A DNA stretch of 64,000 bases from Prolixibacteraceae bacterium (GCA_021740385.1 JAIOZY010000005.1:105098-169097), one strand, 5' to 3'. Counted from the stretch's first letter, positions 1-9,092 are shown. A program made the numbers and translations. The notes: generated from the sequence alone by a model not told the origin.

Positions 1-407
1 AACCCGCGCGGGCCTAAGAAACGGCCAAGGGGCCCTAACTTACCCATAACGGGAGGCATGGTAATAATTACATCGACATCGGCCCATCCCCCTTTAATTT
101 TTTCGAGGTATTCGTCGAGTCCAACGTAATCGGCTCCTGCTTCGGTGGCTTCCTGTTCTTTATCAGGAGTAACCAAAGCCAAAACCTTTACTTCTTTGCC
201 TGTACCATGTGGCAGTGTTACCACGCCACGTACCATTTGATTCGCTTTCCGGGGGTCGACACCCAAACGGATATCGATATCAACCGATGCATCGAACTTG
301 GTAGTTGTTATTTCTTTAACCAGTTTTGATGCTTCGCCGATCGGGTATGTTTTCCCCTTTTCGAGTTTTTCTAAAGCAAGTTTTTTATTCTTAGTAATTC
401 TGGCCAT
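1..407 (-). CDS. rplA: 50S ribosomal protein L1, 3' part missing at the window edge
   Basis: Large-subunit protein that forms the L1 stalk at the E site and in many bacteria also represses its own mRNA. The reverse strand reads [20 protein letters not shown] from an ATG at 405-407 and stays open to base 1. The visible 135 residues include the L1 signatures [20 protein letters not shown] and [17 protein letters not shown]. About 40% of the usual 230 residues lie outside the window. It follows rplK by 19 nt in the standard secE-nusG-rplK-rplA order. Identification is secure; only the C-terminus is unseen. Confidence 0.97.
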   Translation of the reverse strand, partial: MARITKNKKLALEKLEKGKTYPIGEASKLVKEITTTKFDASVDIDIRLGVDPRKANQMVRGVVTLPHGTGKEVKVLALVTPDKEQEATEAGADYVGLDEYLEKIKGGWADVDVIITMPPVMGKLGPLGRFLGPRG

Positions 408-426
408 TTTAATCATTTATTAAATG

Positions 427-867
427 TTAATTAAAAGGAGAATCACCTGTAATAGTAATCCCCATACTACGGGCAGTACCAGCAACCATTCTCATAGCAG
501 ACTCGGTTGTAAAACAGTTTAAATCAACCATTTTCGATTCAGCGATGGCTTTAACCTGATTCCAGTTTAAGCTGGCCACTTTTTTTACGTGTGGTTCAGG
601 TGAGCCACTTTTCACCTTTGCTGCTTCGAGAATTTGCACGGCCACAGGGGGTTGTTTCACGATAAAATCAAACGATTTATCGGCAAAAACGGTAATAATT
701 ACAGGAAGCACTTTCCCTGCCTGCTCTTGCGTGCGGGCATTAAACTGCTTACAAAACTGCATTATATTCACCCCTTTGGCACCTAATGCTGGCCCAACCG
801 GTGGTGACGGGTTTGCCGCGCCACCTTTGATTTGGAGTTTGATAATTCCAGCAACTTCTTTAGCCAT
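427..867 (-). CDS. rplK: 50S ribosomal protein L11
   Basis: Large-subunit protein at the GTPase-associated centre; it binds 23S rRNA and is contacted by elongation factors and by the RelA-type stringent factor. The 146 residues match the usual length (about 141). The N-terminal [20 protein letters not shown] proline-rich segment (about residues 15-34) and the C-terminal rRNA-binding domain with GTARSMGI (near 130) are plain. It lies 22 nt downstream of nusG and 19 nt upstream of rplA, so the genes are almost certainly co-transcribed. Confidence 0.98.
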   Translation of the reverse strand: MAKEVAGIIKLQIKGGAANPSPPVGPALGAKGVNIMQFCKQFNARTQEQAGKVLPVIITVFADKSFDFIVKQPPVAVQILEAAKVKSGSPEPHVKKVASLNWNQVKAIAESKMVDLNCFTTESAMRMVAGTARSMGITITGDSPFN

Positions 868-889
868 AACAAAAATTTAAATTTTGTTT

Positions 890-1438
890 TTACTCCTTTT
901 CAACTTGCATAAATCCAAGTTCCAAGGGTGTTTTACGACCGAAAATCTTGACCATTACCTTCAACTTCTTCTTTTCTTCATTAACTTCTTCGATAATTCC
1001 GTTGAATCCGTTGAAAGGTCCATCGATCACCTTAATTGTTTCACCAACAACAAAAGGAATGGTCAGTTCTTCATCGCTTTCAGAGAGTTCATCCACTTTC
1101 CCAAGGATGCGGTTTACTTCGGACTGGCGCATGGGAACAGGTTCCCCGCCTTTGGTATCGCCTAAGAAACCGATCACGTTCGTAACATTTCTGAGAATAT
1201 GGATCACCTCTCCAACCAATGTCGCCTCAACCAAGATGTAACCGGGGAAAAAGTTACGCTCTTTGCTGATTTTTTTGCCATTTCTGATTTGGTATACTTT
1301 TTCGGTCGGAATAAGTACTTGTGAAACATAATCCTGGAGACCAGCTGATGCAATTTCGCCTTCGATATATTCTTTGGCCTTTTTTTCTTTTCCCCCTATG
1401 GTTCTAAGAACATACCATTTTTTTTGCATTTCGCTCAT
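890..1438 (-). CDS. nusG: Transcription termination/antitermination factor NusG
   Basis: General elongation factor that binds the RNA polymerase clamp and couples it to Rho or to the ribosome. It has 182 residues, the normal length. The N-terminal NGN domain begins at KWYVLRTIGGKEKKAKEYIE (residues 7-26) and contains the FFPGYILVEA core. The C-terminal KOW motif is at VGETIKVIDGPFNGFNGIIE (about 130-149). It lies 21 nt after secE and before rplK, the classical arrangement. No insertion is seen relative to short NusG proteins. Confidence 0.98.
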   Translation of the reverse strand: MSEMQKKWYVLRTIGGKEKKAKEYIEGEIASAGLQDYVSQVLIPTEKVYQIRNGKKISKERNFFPGYILVEATLVGEVIHILRNVTNVIGFLGDTKGGEPVPMRQSEVNRILGKVDELSESDEELTIPFVVGETIKVIDGPFNGFNGIIEEVNEEKKKLKVMVKIFGRKTPLELGFMQVEKE

Positions 1439-1459
1439 TTCAGTCCTCCCGGATTTTTT

Positions 1460-1651
1460 TTAATAAAATAGACTGTAAATAAAATCCATCAGGTTCTCAA
1501 AAAACAGATCCATGACGAATATTACCAGTGCGATTATGATGGAAGCAACCATAACAATTACTGCGCTATTCTGAAGCTCTTTCCAGGTTGGCCACGTAAC
1601 CTTGTGAACCAACTCGTTGTAAGATTCCTTAATATAAGTTTTTATTTTCAT
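1460..1651 (-). CDS. secE: Preprotein translocase subunit SecE
   Basis: Essential single-span clamp of the SecYEG channel in the inner membrane. The 63 residues are typical of the short bacterial SecE form: an amphipathic N-terminal helix with the conserved ELVHKVTWPTWKELQNSAVI segment (about 13-32), then one membrane helix (about 30-55). It starts 18 nt after the tRNA-like remnant and is followed by nusG. Its position between tuf and nusG confirms the call despite the small size. Confidence 0.96.
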   Translation of the reverse strand: MKIKTYIKESYNELVHKVTWPTWKELQNSAVIVMVASIIIALVIFVMDLFFENLMDFIYSLFY

Positions 1652-1668
1652 TACTTACTGGTTTGCTG

Positions 1669-1720
1669 TGCGGTTGGTAAGAGTCGAACTTACAGTTACT
1701 CCCGACTTGAGCTCAACCGC
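1669..1720 (-). pseudogene. tRNA-like remnant without an anticodon arm, between tuf and secE
   Basis: On the reverse strand 1720-1714 (GCGGTTG) pairs perfectly with 1676-1670 (CAACCGC) as a 7-bp acceptor stem. The T arm is perfect: GTAAG, loop TTCGACT, CTTAC (1693-1677). A short D-arm-like piece, CTC-AAGTCGG-GAG, keeps the GG of the D loop. Nothing remains of an anticodon stem-loop: only about five bases separate the D-like and T arms, and the whole is 51 nt plus a discriminator base instead of about 73. In related genomes this slot normally holds tRNA-Trp. I read it as a degenerate tRNA gene, or possibly a tRNA-like processing signal in the tuf-secE transcript. Confidence 0.6.
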
Positions 1721-1726
1721 AAAATA

Positions 1727-1755
1727 CAGTCCCTTGCCAAAAAAGACAGGGACTG
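1727..1755 (-). terminator. Hairpin just downstream of tuf (weak terminator or processing site)
   Basis: On the reverse strand CAGTCCCT and AGGGACTG form an 8-bp perfect stem around a 13-nt T-rich loop, 26 nt after the tuf stop codon. It is followed by TATTTTG rather than a long U-run, so it may attenuate rather than stop transcription into secE. Confidence 0.45.
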
Positions 1756-1780
1756 CAAATTCCATATTTTAAAAAACGGA

Positions 1781-2968
<1,188 letters not shown>

Positions 2969-3024
2969 AACTCTAAAATATTAGATAACGTTAACTAATT
3001 TTATTTTTATATTCTTTTGCTTCG

Positions 3025-3096
3025 AGCCGATGACGAGAATTGAACTCGTGACCTCTTCCTTACCAAGGAAGCGCTCTACCCCTGAGCTACATCGGC
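3025..3096 (-). tRNA. tRNA-Thr (anticodon GGT)
   Basis: The reverse strand folds as a complete cloverleaf: acceptor GCCGATG/CATCGGC, D arm GCTC...GAGC, anticodon stem CTTCC/GGAAG with loop TTGGTAA (anticodon GGT), T arm ACGAG-TTCAATT-CTCGT and discriminator T. CCA is not encoded. It is nearest to tuf in the three-tRNA cluster. Confidence 0.97.
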
Positions 3097-3130
3097 AACC
3101 CTCGTTGCAATGTTGCCGGGTTAAACCGTG

Positions 3131-3203
3131 AGCGGGAGACGGGATTCAAACCCGCGACCCTTAGCTTGGAAGGCTAATGCTCTATCGACTGAGCTACTCC
3201 CGC
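3131..3203 (-). tRNA. tRNA-Gly (anticodon TCC)
   Basis: Complete cloverleaf on the reverse strand: acceptor GCGGGAG/CTCCCGC, D arm GCTC...GAGC, anticodon stem TTAGC/GCTAA with loop CTTCCAA (anticodon TCC), T arm GCGGG-TTTGAAT-CCCGT, discriminator T. It lies 34 nt upstream of tRNA-Thr and about 125 nt downstream of tRNA-Tyr, with a palindromic repeat in that gap. Confidence 0.97.
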
Positions 3204-3206
3204 ATT

Positions 3207-3323
3207 GTCCGCCATAGCTTTAGCGAAGGCGGGCATGCGCTATCGCTACAGCTATTATGAGCGGTACCCTCCTCAGCAAAAGCTTCGTCGGGTTCTGGCC
3301 ACCTTCGCTAAAGCTACGGTGAC
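3207..3323. repeat. Palindromic intergenic repeat between tRNA-Tyr and tRNA-Gly
   Basis: A perfect 15-bp inverted repeat, TAGCTTTAGCGAAGG at 3215-3229 against CCTTCGCTAAAGCTA at 3302-3316, encloses 72 nt. A second TCCGCC/GGCGGg pairing lies around its left arm (3208-3233). It would form a long hairpin in the tRNA precursor. The TCCGCC core recurs at 7644 and in 18440-18601, suggesting a REP-like dispersed family. Confidence 0.7.
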
Positions 3324-3328
3324 CGCTG

Positions 3329-3410
3329 TGGGGAGAGCAGGATTCGAACCTACGAAGGCGTTGCCAATAGATTTACAGTCTACCCCATTTGGCCACTCTG
3401 GAATCTCCCC
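3329..3410 (-). tRNA. tRNA-Tyr (anticodon GTA)
   Basis: An 82-nt class II tRNA on the reverse strand: acceptor GGGGAGA/TCTCCCC, anticodon loop with GTA (ACTGTAAATC), a long variable arm as expected for bacterial tRNA-Tyr, T arm GTAGG-TTCGAAT-CCTGC, and discriminator A. It is the first tRNA of the cluster in transcription order. Confidence 0.97.
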
Positions 3411-3457
3411 AAATTTATTGTACAAAAACTATTAGAACGTGCTTTTTTACATTAATT

Positions 3458-3495
3458 GGACGATCTTGACTTTCCAAAATCGTCCTGTTTTTTTT
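3458..3495 (+). terminator. Hairpin plus U-run upstream of the tRNA cluster
   Basis: GGACGAT (3458-3464) pairs with ATCGTCC (3479-3485) and is followed on the plus strand by a run of T. All nearby genes are on the minus strand, so the plus-strand terminator form has no obvious upstream gene; it may block antisense transcription from the tRNA promoter region. Confidence 0.4.
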
Positions 3496-3521
3496 GCGAT
3501 CTTTGTCCGTATTTAAAACAC

Positions 3522-3560
3522 AAACCCTTGTCAGTCAAAAAACTTTCCGAAAAGGGTTTG
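3522..3560 (-). terminator. Probable terminator of the rpsU-xerC-hpf operon
   Basis: Reading the minus strand after hpf, CAAACCCTT and AAGGGTTTG form a 9-bp stem around a 20-nt loop, followed by TGTTTT. Position and U-tract fit a terminator separating hpf from the tRNA-tuf unit; the large loop makes it less than ideal. Confidence 0.45.
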
Positions 3561-3614
3561 CAAATGTATAAATATTTTTAATCAATACACAAAAAACATT
3601 CTTTTTTTTCGTTA

Positions 3615-3917
3615 TTATTTTTCCTTCAGTTTTTCTTTAAATTTCCTGAGCTGTTTTCTTATTGCTTCAACAGCCATATCCGTCGCTTCTTCAAACGTAT
3701 CGGCCTGCTTTTTTGCAAATAAATAATCCGTTGTGGGAATTGACAGTTTTATTTCAACTTCTTTATTTTTGGAGGTTTCGGGCTTGACAATTTTCAAAAT
3801 AACTTCGGCACTGATAATGTTGTCGAAATAGGTGTCAAGTTTACTTACCTTCTTGTTTACAAATGCGACCAGTTTCTGGTCTGCATTAAAATGAACGTCA
3901 TTAATTTTGATATTCAT
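3615..3917 (-). CDS. hpf: Ribosome hibernation factor, HPF/YfiA family (short form)
   Basis: Binds the 30S decoding region and parks ribosomes as inactive particles in slow growth. The 100 residues correspond to the short form: one beta-alpha-beta-beta-beta-alpha domain starting MNIKINDVHFNADQKLVAFV, with VSKLDTYFDNIISAEV and a basic C-terminal helix (EAIRKQLRKFKEKLKEK). The extra C-terminal dimerisation domain of long HPF is absent. It sits 15 nt behind xerC in the rpsU-xerC-hpf order typical of Bacteroidia. Confidence 0.93.
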   Translation of the reverse strand: MNIKINDVHFNADQKLVAFVNKKVSKLDTYFDNIISAEVILKIVKPETSKNKEVEIKLSIPTTDYLFAKKQADTFEEATDMAVEAIRKQLRKFKEKLKEK

Positions 3918-3932
3918 AGCAATTCCTCCTTT

Positions 3933-4814
3933 TTAATCCCTGGGATGGGCTTGTTTGTAAATCTCTTTTAATTTTTGAAAAGTTGTATGTGTATATATTT
4001 GAGTAGCGGACAAATTGGAATGTCCCAGTAGTTCTTTAACCGCGTTAAGGTCTGCCCCATGATTAAGCAAATGGGTGGCAAAACTATGCCGCAATACATG
4101 CGGGCTTTTTTTCGATACAGTTGTCACCATTTCAAGATGTTTTTTTACTACACGGTATATTAATTTATCGTATACCTGATTTCCTTTAGAAGTTAGTAAA
4201 AGAAATCCGTTTTTTCCATTAATTTCTTCCCGAAGTTGCAAATATTCTTTAATAGGCAGCTCTATACTTCTGGGATAAGGAATTATGCGCTCTTTATTTC
4301 GTTTACCAAATACCCTAATTGTATGCTCGGGAAAATTTATATTCGATAAAGTAAGCCCCTTTAGTTCAGCCAGCCTGATACCCGTTCCGTACAATAACGA
4401 TATGATGGTTTTATCGCGTAACCCTTCGAAAGTGTCGGGGAAAAGGCCCAAATCGAGCAACTCGTTCAGGTTTTCTTCCTGCACAAAAGTTGGCAATTTC
4501 TTGGCAATTTTGGGTGCTGTCACCAAATGGGCAGGGCTCGATTCAGCATGCCCCTGTCTCATAAGGTATTTGTAAAACGATTTAACCGTGGCCAACTTCC
4601 GGTTTATGCTTTTGGGGTTAATACCTTCGTTCATTAATGATACAACCCATGACCGTACCTGCTTTGTTGTCACCTTATTAAATTCAAAATCCCCGATCTC
4701 TTTATCCATAAACCGGATAAACTGATCGAGGTCTGATTTATAGGCCACCAGCGTGTGTGCCGAGTAACGCTTTTCGTATTGAAGATATTTAATGAATTCT
4801 AACTGAAGAGACAT
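3933..4814 (-). CDS. xerC: Tyrosine recombinase XerC-like
   Basis: Site-specific recombinase that resolves chromosome dimers at dif during division. It has 293 residues, the usual length. An N-terminal SAM-like core-binding domain (about 1-85, LQLEFIKYLQYEKRYSAHTL) precedes the catalytic domain. The active-site set is visible: Arg147 (GTGIRLAE), Lys171 (FGKRNKER), His239/Arg242 (HVLRHSFATHLL), His265 (LLGHSNLSATQ) and the nucleophile Tyr274 (IYTH). Its place between rpsU and hpf marks it as the housekeeping Xer protein, not an integron or phage enzyme. XerC versus XerD cannot be settled from sequence alone. Confidence 0.93.
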   Translation of the reverse strand: MSLQLEFIKYLQYEKRYSAHTLVAYKSDLDQFIRFMDKEIGDFEFNKVTTKQVRSWVVSLMNEGINPKSINRKLATVKSFYKYLMRQGHAESSPAHLVTAPKIAKKLPTFVQEENLNELLDLGLFPDTFEGLRDKTIISLLYGTGIRLAELKGLTLSNINFPEHTIRVFGKRNKERIIPYPRSIELPIKEYLQLREEINGKNGFLLLTSKGNQVYDKLIYRVVKKHLEMVTTVSKKSPHVLRHSFATHLLNHGADLNAVKELLGHSNLSATQIYTHTTFQKLKEIYKQAHPRD

Positions 4815-4873
4815 TGAAAAGGTTTTTTAATAAAACAGAACAAACTGAAAAAAGTTCTGATTGCTGCCTCCCC

Positions 4874-5065
4874 TTAATCTTCCTCTTGCTGCATTTTTTG
4901 AATGTAGATCGCTTTCTTTATTTCAGCCCTGCGTTTTACCGATGGCTTTTCAAAAGCCTGACGACCGCGTAATTCCTTAATTACACCGGTTTTTTCAAAT
5001 TTACGTTTAAACCTTTTTAAAGCGCGTTCTACGTTTTCGCCTTCTTTAACAGGAATAATAATCAT
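4874..5065 (-). CDS. rpsU: 30S ribosomal protein S21
   Basis: Small basic protein of the 30S platform, located near the anti-Shine-Dalgarno end of 16S rRNA. The 63 residues begin MIIIPVKEGENVERALKRFK and include the conserved KFEKTGVIKELRGRQAFEKP segment followed by the KRRAEIKKA basic helix. It is the first gene of the rpsU-xerC-hpf unit, with 59 nt to xerC. Confidence 0.96.
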   Translation of the reverse strand: MIIIPVKEGENVERALKRFKRKFEKTGVIKELRGRQAFEKPSVKRRAEIKKAIYIQKMQQEED

Positions 5066-5184
5066 ACTGGTTATTTAATGTTATTATTAAAAAATGGAGC
5101 GCAAATTTAGCAATCATTCGATTATATTCAAACAGAATTAAAAAAAATATTTAAAATGTGTATTCCGCAGAATCGTTTCATGTC

Positions 5185-6117
5185 CTAATCGGGCTTTAGA
5201 TAAGGTTTTATCTTTACATAGGTTTCGGGAGTTATAACCGAATCGGCAAGCAACACACCGGTCCCTGAAAAGCTCCCGTTTTTCGAACGGTATGCTACTA
5301 TTCTGCGTGCCATCTCTTTGTTGCAATAGGGGTGCAATGCCAACTCGTATGCACTTGAAAAATTAAGATCTATTTTACGTACCAGGCCCGTATCGACATA
5401 CAGGCTGCCCTTTATCCGTTCAAACGTTTCGGCCGGGAAGTTATACACTTCGAGTAATTGCTGTACCGAAACATAGCCTCCCAGCAATTTGCGGTAACTG
5501 CATATTCTGCGGGCAAATACCGAACCTATACCGTTAATTTCCATCCAGTCTGTTGTATCGGCAGCGTTCATTTCAAGCCTGTGCACTACTTTTTTTTCAT
5601 TCGTATTTGCAATAACGATAAACGGAAAAATGACTTTATAAAAAGCTGAATCGAGGCCGTATATTTTCATTAAATCGGAAGGCTGATAAAAACGTCCTCC
5701 TTTTTCACGATAATTTATTATCGTATTTGCCACTTTTGATGAAAATCCCATCGAAACCAAATCGGTATAATTTGCATTGTTTGGATCAAACATTTCGGGC
5801 TTCGGTTTCGATACCATAGGCTTTTCAACGTTTTTGCGAATGGATTTTGGTTCCCTCTTCACCTTATCATCGGTAACGGTTATCTCTTTTTCTTCATAGT
5901 CCGAAAAGTCCAACCCTTTTTCAATCGAATCTATTTCTTGTTCCATTTGGGCAATCAATTCCATGTATTCTTCGGAATAGCGCGAGTAATCGGGCTTAAA
6001 AAGACGGGGTATAAAAAAACGAAAAACCATTAAAGCTAAAACCAGCAACAACAAAACAACTGCCCCGTTTCTCTGGGATTTAGTCATGGTAAATATGGCT
6101 GAAATAAACCGTTTCAT
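5185..6117 (-). CDS. Membrane-anchored helix-hairpin-helix protein (ComEA-like repeats)
   Basis: The 310-residue protein has one N-terminal membrane segment (about 18-36), a charged linker rich in E and K (40-110), then successive helix-hairpin-helix motifs: FDPNNANYTDLVSMGFSSKV (near 115), MNAADTTDWMEINGIGSVFA (near 185) and a third around LNFSSAYELALHPYCNKEMA (near 250). Such motifs bind DNA backbones non-specifically, as in the DNA-uptake protein ComEA. The family is common in Bacteroidota and poorly characterised; DNA binding outside the inner membrane is a family-based inference. It is monocistronic, between rpsU and a Na+ symporter. Confidence 0.75.
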   Translation of the reverse strand: MKRFISAIFTMTKSQRNGAVVLLLLVLALMVFRFFIPRLFKPDYSRYSEEYMELIAQMEQEIDSIEKGLDFSDYEEKEITVTDDKVKREPKSIRKNVEKPMVSKPKPEMFDPNNANYTDLVSMGFSSKVANTIINYREKGGRFYQPSDLMKIYGLDSAFYKVIFPFIVIANTNEKKVVHRLEMNAADTTDWMEINGIGSVFARRICSYRKLLGGYVSVQQLLEVYNFPAETFERIKGSLYVDTGLVRKIDLNFSSAYELALHPYCNKEMARRIVAYRSKNGSFSGTGVLLADSVITPETYVKIKPYLKPD

Positions 6118-6233
6118 TGGTTTAGGGCTTTAAAGCCACAATATAATAAAAACAATAACGGGAAAAAACAGGTATGGCAAATATCCATAACTTTTTCAAT
6201 GGGTAATTTATACCGAACAAGGTTTTTGTATTT

Positions 6234-7640
6234 TTAAAAAGTCAGTATTCCAAGGCCGTTCAAAAACACCAGCGCGATGGCCAGCGGTGCCAGAAATTTA
6301 ATAATGAAACGGTAAATGGCGTAATAACCGATTTTGTATTTACCGTTTGATGATAATTCGTTTTTTAACTTGTCCTTACCAAACAACCAGGCAACAAAAA
6401 AAACAATGAGCAACCCGCCCAATGGCAATAAAATATTCGATGAAACATACTCAAGCACCCCAAAAAGGTTGGTATTTCCTATTGAAATTTCGGGCACCTT
6501 GTATAACGACAAGCTGCAAAGTATCCCCAACAGGGCAATTCCGGCCGAAGCCAGCAAAGTAGCAGCTTTACGGCTCATTTTTAATTCTTCGGAAAAATAA
6601 GCCACAACCACTTCAAGTATAGAAATTGTTGATGTTAGCGCCGCAACAACCAGCAGAAAGAAAAAAAGCAGGCCAAAAATAAAACCGCCGCCCATGCGGG
6701 CAAAAATATTTGGAAGTGTAAGGAAAACCAAATCGGGGCCTGAAGCAGGACTGATACCGAAAGCAAATACCGCCGGAAAAATAGCCACACCTGCCAGTAT
6801 GGCAATGAGTGTATCGGCAAAAACAACCGAAGTAGCTGATGAACCCAGGTTTTCGTTCCTTTTCATGTATGAACCGTATGTAATGAGTGTGCCCATTCCA
6901 ATGCTTAACGAAAAAAACGCCTGCCCCAAGGCAATTAAAATGGTTGACGGCCCAATTTTCGAGAAATCGGGGTTAAAAAGGAACTTTAACCCTTCGGCCG
7001 AATTGGGCAGTGTTACCGAACGCACACACAATATTACAATGAGTACCAGCAAAACAGGCATTAAAATTTTGGTGTACTTTTCAATTCCTTTTTGAACGCC
7101 GGCCAGGACAACACTAGCCGAAACAGCCACAAAAACCAAAAGCCAAAAAACAGGCCTCCAGGCAGAACCCTGAAAATTTGTAAAAAGCGCCGTAATCTCT
7201 CCGGTGTTTTTCCCGCTAAACTGGTTGGTTATTGCATTAACAAGATATTCGAGTGTCCAACCGGCCACAACGCTGTAAAAGGCATTGATCATAAATGCTG
7301 CTGCAATTCCCATTATACCTATAAGGAACCATTTGCTGCCGGGTTTCAGTTTTCTGAAAGCCCCAAAGGGATTACGTTGGGTCGACCGACCGATAACAAG
7401 CTCGGAAAGCATTACGGGCAAACCAATTATCACAATAAAAGCCAGGTATATAAGCAAAAAAGCCCCGCCCCCGTTTTCTCCGGTTATATAGGGAAACCTC
7501 CAGATATTCCCAAGCCCCACAGCCGAACCGGCTGTGGCAGCGATAAAACCAAATTTACTTCCAAATGAATCCCTGGGCTGACTGCCCTTGTTATTAATTT
7601 GCGACACTGTTTTCATACAATTATAATTGTCTGTTTTCAA
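6234..7640 (-). CDS. Sodium-dependent transporter, NSS/SNF family
   Basis: Na+-coupled symporter with the LeuT fold, normally importing amino acids or related amines; the substrate is unknown. It has 468 residues. The first membrane helix carries the family signature AGSAVGLGNIWRFPYITGEN (about 38-57), where unwound TM1 binds Na+ and substrate. About eleven to twelve hydrophobic helices follow, with GQAFFSLSIGMGTLITYGSY as TM6. An internal Met (MKTVSQ, ATG about 7616) may be the true start, since the first eight residues look non-conserved. It is monocistronic and divergent from fbaA. Confidence 0.87.
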   Translation of the reverse strand: MKTDNYNCMKTVSQINNKGSQPRDSFGSKFGFIAATAGSAVGLGNIWRFPYITGENGGGAFLLIYLAFIVIIGLPVMLSELVIGRSTQRNPFGAFRKLKPGSKWFLIGIMGIAAAFMINAFYSVVAGWTLEYLVNAITNQFSGKNTGEITALFTNFQGSAWRPVFWLLVFVAVSASVVLAGVQKGIEKYTKILMPVLLVLIVILCVRSVTLPNSAEGLKFLFNPDFSKIGPSTILIALGQAFFSLSIGMGTLITYGSYMKRNENLGSSATSVVFADTLIAILAGVAIFPAVFAFGISPASGPDLVFLTLPNIFARMGGGFIFGLLFFFLLVVAALTSTISILEVVVAYFSEELKMSRKAATLLASAGIALLGILCSLSLYKVPEISIGNTNLFGVLEYVSSNILLPLGGLLIVFFVAWLFGKDKLKNELSSNGKYKIGYYAIYRFIIKFLAPLAIALVFLNGLGILTF

Positions 7641-7643
7641 AGG

Positions 7644-7694
7644 TCCGCCAGCTGGCGGATGGAGCCTGCCCGACTATGCTGGTCAGGCGGGCTC
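7644..7694. repeat. Paired palindromic repeat upstream of the Na+ symporter gene
   Basis: A perfect 16-bp palindrome, TCCGCCAGCTGGCGGA (7644-7659), is followed at once by a second near-palindrome (7662-7674 against 7682-7694, 13 bp with two wobble-type mismatches). It begins 3 nt before the symporter start codon. The core matches repeats at 3207 and 18440. Confidence 0.65.
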
Positions 7695-7968
7695 GCATTT
7701 ATTTTTATCATCCTCCTGGATGTAAATGTCTTACATGCTCGTTTCATATTTTTGAATATCGGGATAAAAATAATAAACAAACAAAACCGAGGAGGTCTCC
7801 TGTTATTTTTTTATTGAAAATATATAAAATTTATTCAGCAATAAGTGTTAAGGTTACTTTAAAACGGCAATTTCATTACAGTAATGTGCATATAAAAGTT
7901 GAAATATAACTAAAATTGTATGTTGAAAATTGTTAACCCCAAACGTTGTGTGTAAGTTATTGAATGCA
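7695..7968. other. AT-rich intergenic stretch with no gene seen
   Basis: The gap between the Na+ symporter and fbaA is about 405 nt including the repeat at its left end and the fbaA promoter at its right end. Plus-strand open frames over 7599-7909 run through the palindromes and lack recognisable protein features. I see no RNA gene. Confidence 0.5.
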
Positions 7969-7976
7969 TACTTTTG
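7946..7976 (+). promoter_or_regulatory. Bacteroidota-type promoter of fbaA
   Basis: TACTTTTG at 7969-7976 fits the TAnnTTTG -7 box, with a TTG-containing -33 element (TTGTG, 7946-7950) 18 nt upstream. It predicts a 5' leader of about 60 nt. Confidence 0.55.
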
Positions 7977-8045
7977 ATATCGGTTAATAATCGTTCCGTT
8001 CTTTTTGGGTAAAAACAAAGTATTAACAAATAAAACAATTTAAAA

Positions 8046-9041
8046 ATGTCAATAAGTTATAAGGATCTTGGTTTAGTAAATTCCAGGGAGTTGTTAAAAA
8101 AAGCAGTAGACGGCGGGTATGCAATTCCTGCCTATAACTTCAATAATCTCGAACAAATACAGGCCATCCTGCAAGCTTGTGTAGAAACAAAATCGCCGGT
8201 TATTTTGCAGGTTTCATCAGGAGCCCGGAAATATGCCAACTCGACACTTTTACGCAACCTGGCTCGTGGCGCCGTAGAATATGTTAAAGAACTTGGTTAC
8301 GAAATACCCATTGTTCTTCACCTTGACCACGGCGATACGTTCGAGTTATGCAAAGATTGTATCGACAATGGTTTCTCATCGGTTATGATCGACGGATCGC
8401 ATCACTCCTATGAAGACAACATTGCCCTTACAAAAAAAGTTGTGGAATATGCCCATAAACACGACGTTACCGTTGAAGGCGAACTGGGTGTTTTGGCCGG
8501 CATTGAAGATGACGTTGTTGCTGAACACCATACCTACACAGAACCGGATGAAGTAATCGATTTTGTTTCCCGTACGGGTGTTGACTCATTAGCCATCTCG
8601 ATAGGGACATCGCACGGCGCAAACAAATTCACACCCGAACAATGCACACGCGATGAAAATGGCGTTTTAGTCCCACCTCCATTGCGTTTCGACATTTTGG
8701 AAGAAATTGAAAAGAAAATCCCGGGATTCCCAATTGTATTGCACGGTTCTTCTTCTGTTCCTCAAAAATATGTCGAAACCATTAACCAATATGGCGGCGA
8801 TTTGAAAGACTCCATTGGTATTCCAGAAGAGCAATTGCGCAAAGCTGCCAAGTCGGCTGTATGTAAAATCAACATCGACTCGGATGGCCGCCTGGCAATG
8901 ACTGCTGCCGTACGCGAAGTAATGGCAACAAAACCCGGCGAGTTTGACCCGCGCAAGTACCTGGGACCTGCCCGCGACGAGTTAAAACAGCTTTACATGC
9001 ACAAAAACAATAACGTGCTTGGATCGGCAGGAAAAGCATAA
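8046..9041 (+). CDS. fbaA: Class II fructose-bisphosphate aldolase
   Basis: Zinc-dependent aldolase interconverting fructose 1,6-bisphosphate with dihydroxyacetone phosphate and glyceraldehyde 3-phosphate in glycolysis and gluconeogenesis. It has 331 residues. Catalytic Asp94 and zinc ligand His95 lie in VLHLDHGDT. DGSHHSYEDN (about 117-126), the GELGVLAG loop (near 147), a conserved ISIGTSHGANKF segment (near 185) and LHGSSSVP (near 237) complete the active site. It is a stand-alone gene with its own promoter upstream and terminator downstream. The only other glycolytic gene in the window is gap at 31232. Confidence 0.95.
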   Translation: MSISYKDLGLVNSRELLKKAVDGGYAIPAYNFNNLEQIQAILQACVETKSPVILQVSSGARKYANSTLLRNLARGAVEYVKELGYEIPIVLHLDHGDTFELCKDCIDNGFSSVMIDGSHHSYEDNIALTKKVVEYAHKHDVTVEGELGVLAGIEDDVVAEHHTYTEPDEVIDFVSRTGVDSLAISIGTSHGANKFTPEQCTRDENGVLVPPPLRFDILEEIEKKIPGFPIVLHGSSSVPQKYVETINQYGGDLKDSIGIPEEQLRKAAKSAVCKINIDSDGRLAMTAAVREVMATKPGEFDPRKYLGPARDELKQLYMHKNNNVLGSAGKA

Positions 9042-9092
9042 AGCCTCCCCTAACCTCCCGAATCGGGATAAACTCTCCCAAGGAGGGGAATT
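9042..9092. repeat. CCTCCCC/GGAGGGG intergenic repeat unit
   Basis: Just after the fbaA stop is a C-rich then G-rich unit containing the palindrome CCCGAATCGGG (9057-9065 region), ending AAGGAGGGGAATT. Units of this look recur between genes in many Bacteroidota genomes. Only one copy is seen here. Confidence 0.45.

Noticed and set aside
884..1241. Two plus-strand frames over nusG
   Set aside because: They are shadows of nusG, whose protein is unambiguous.
3205..3435. 76-aa frame across the tRNA region
   Set aside because: It crosses the tRNA-Tyr gene and a palindromic repeat.
3458..3495. A plus-strand gene ending at this hairpin
   Set aside because: No plus-strand coding or RNA gene precedes it.
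7599..7909. Small plus-strand ORFs upstream of fbaA
   Set aside because: They run through palindromic repeats, have no family features, and lie within promoter and gap sequence.
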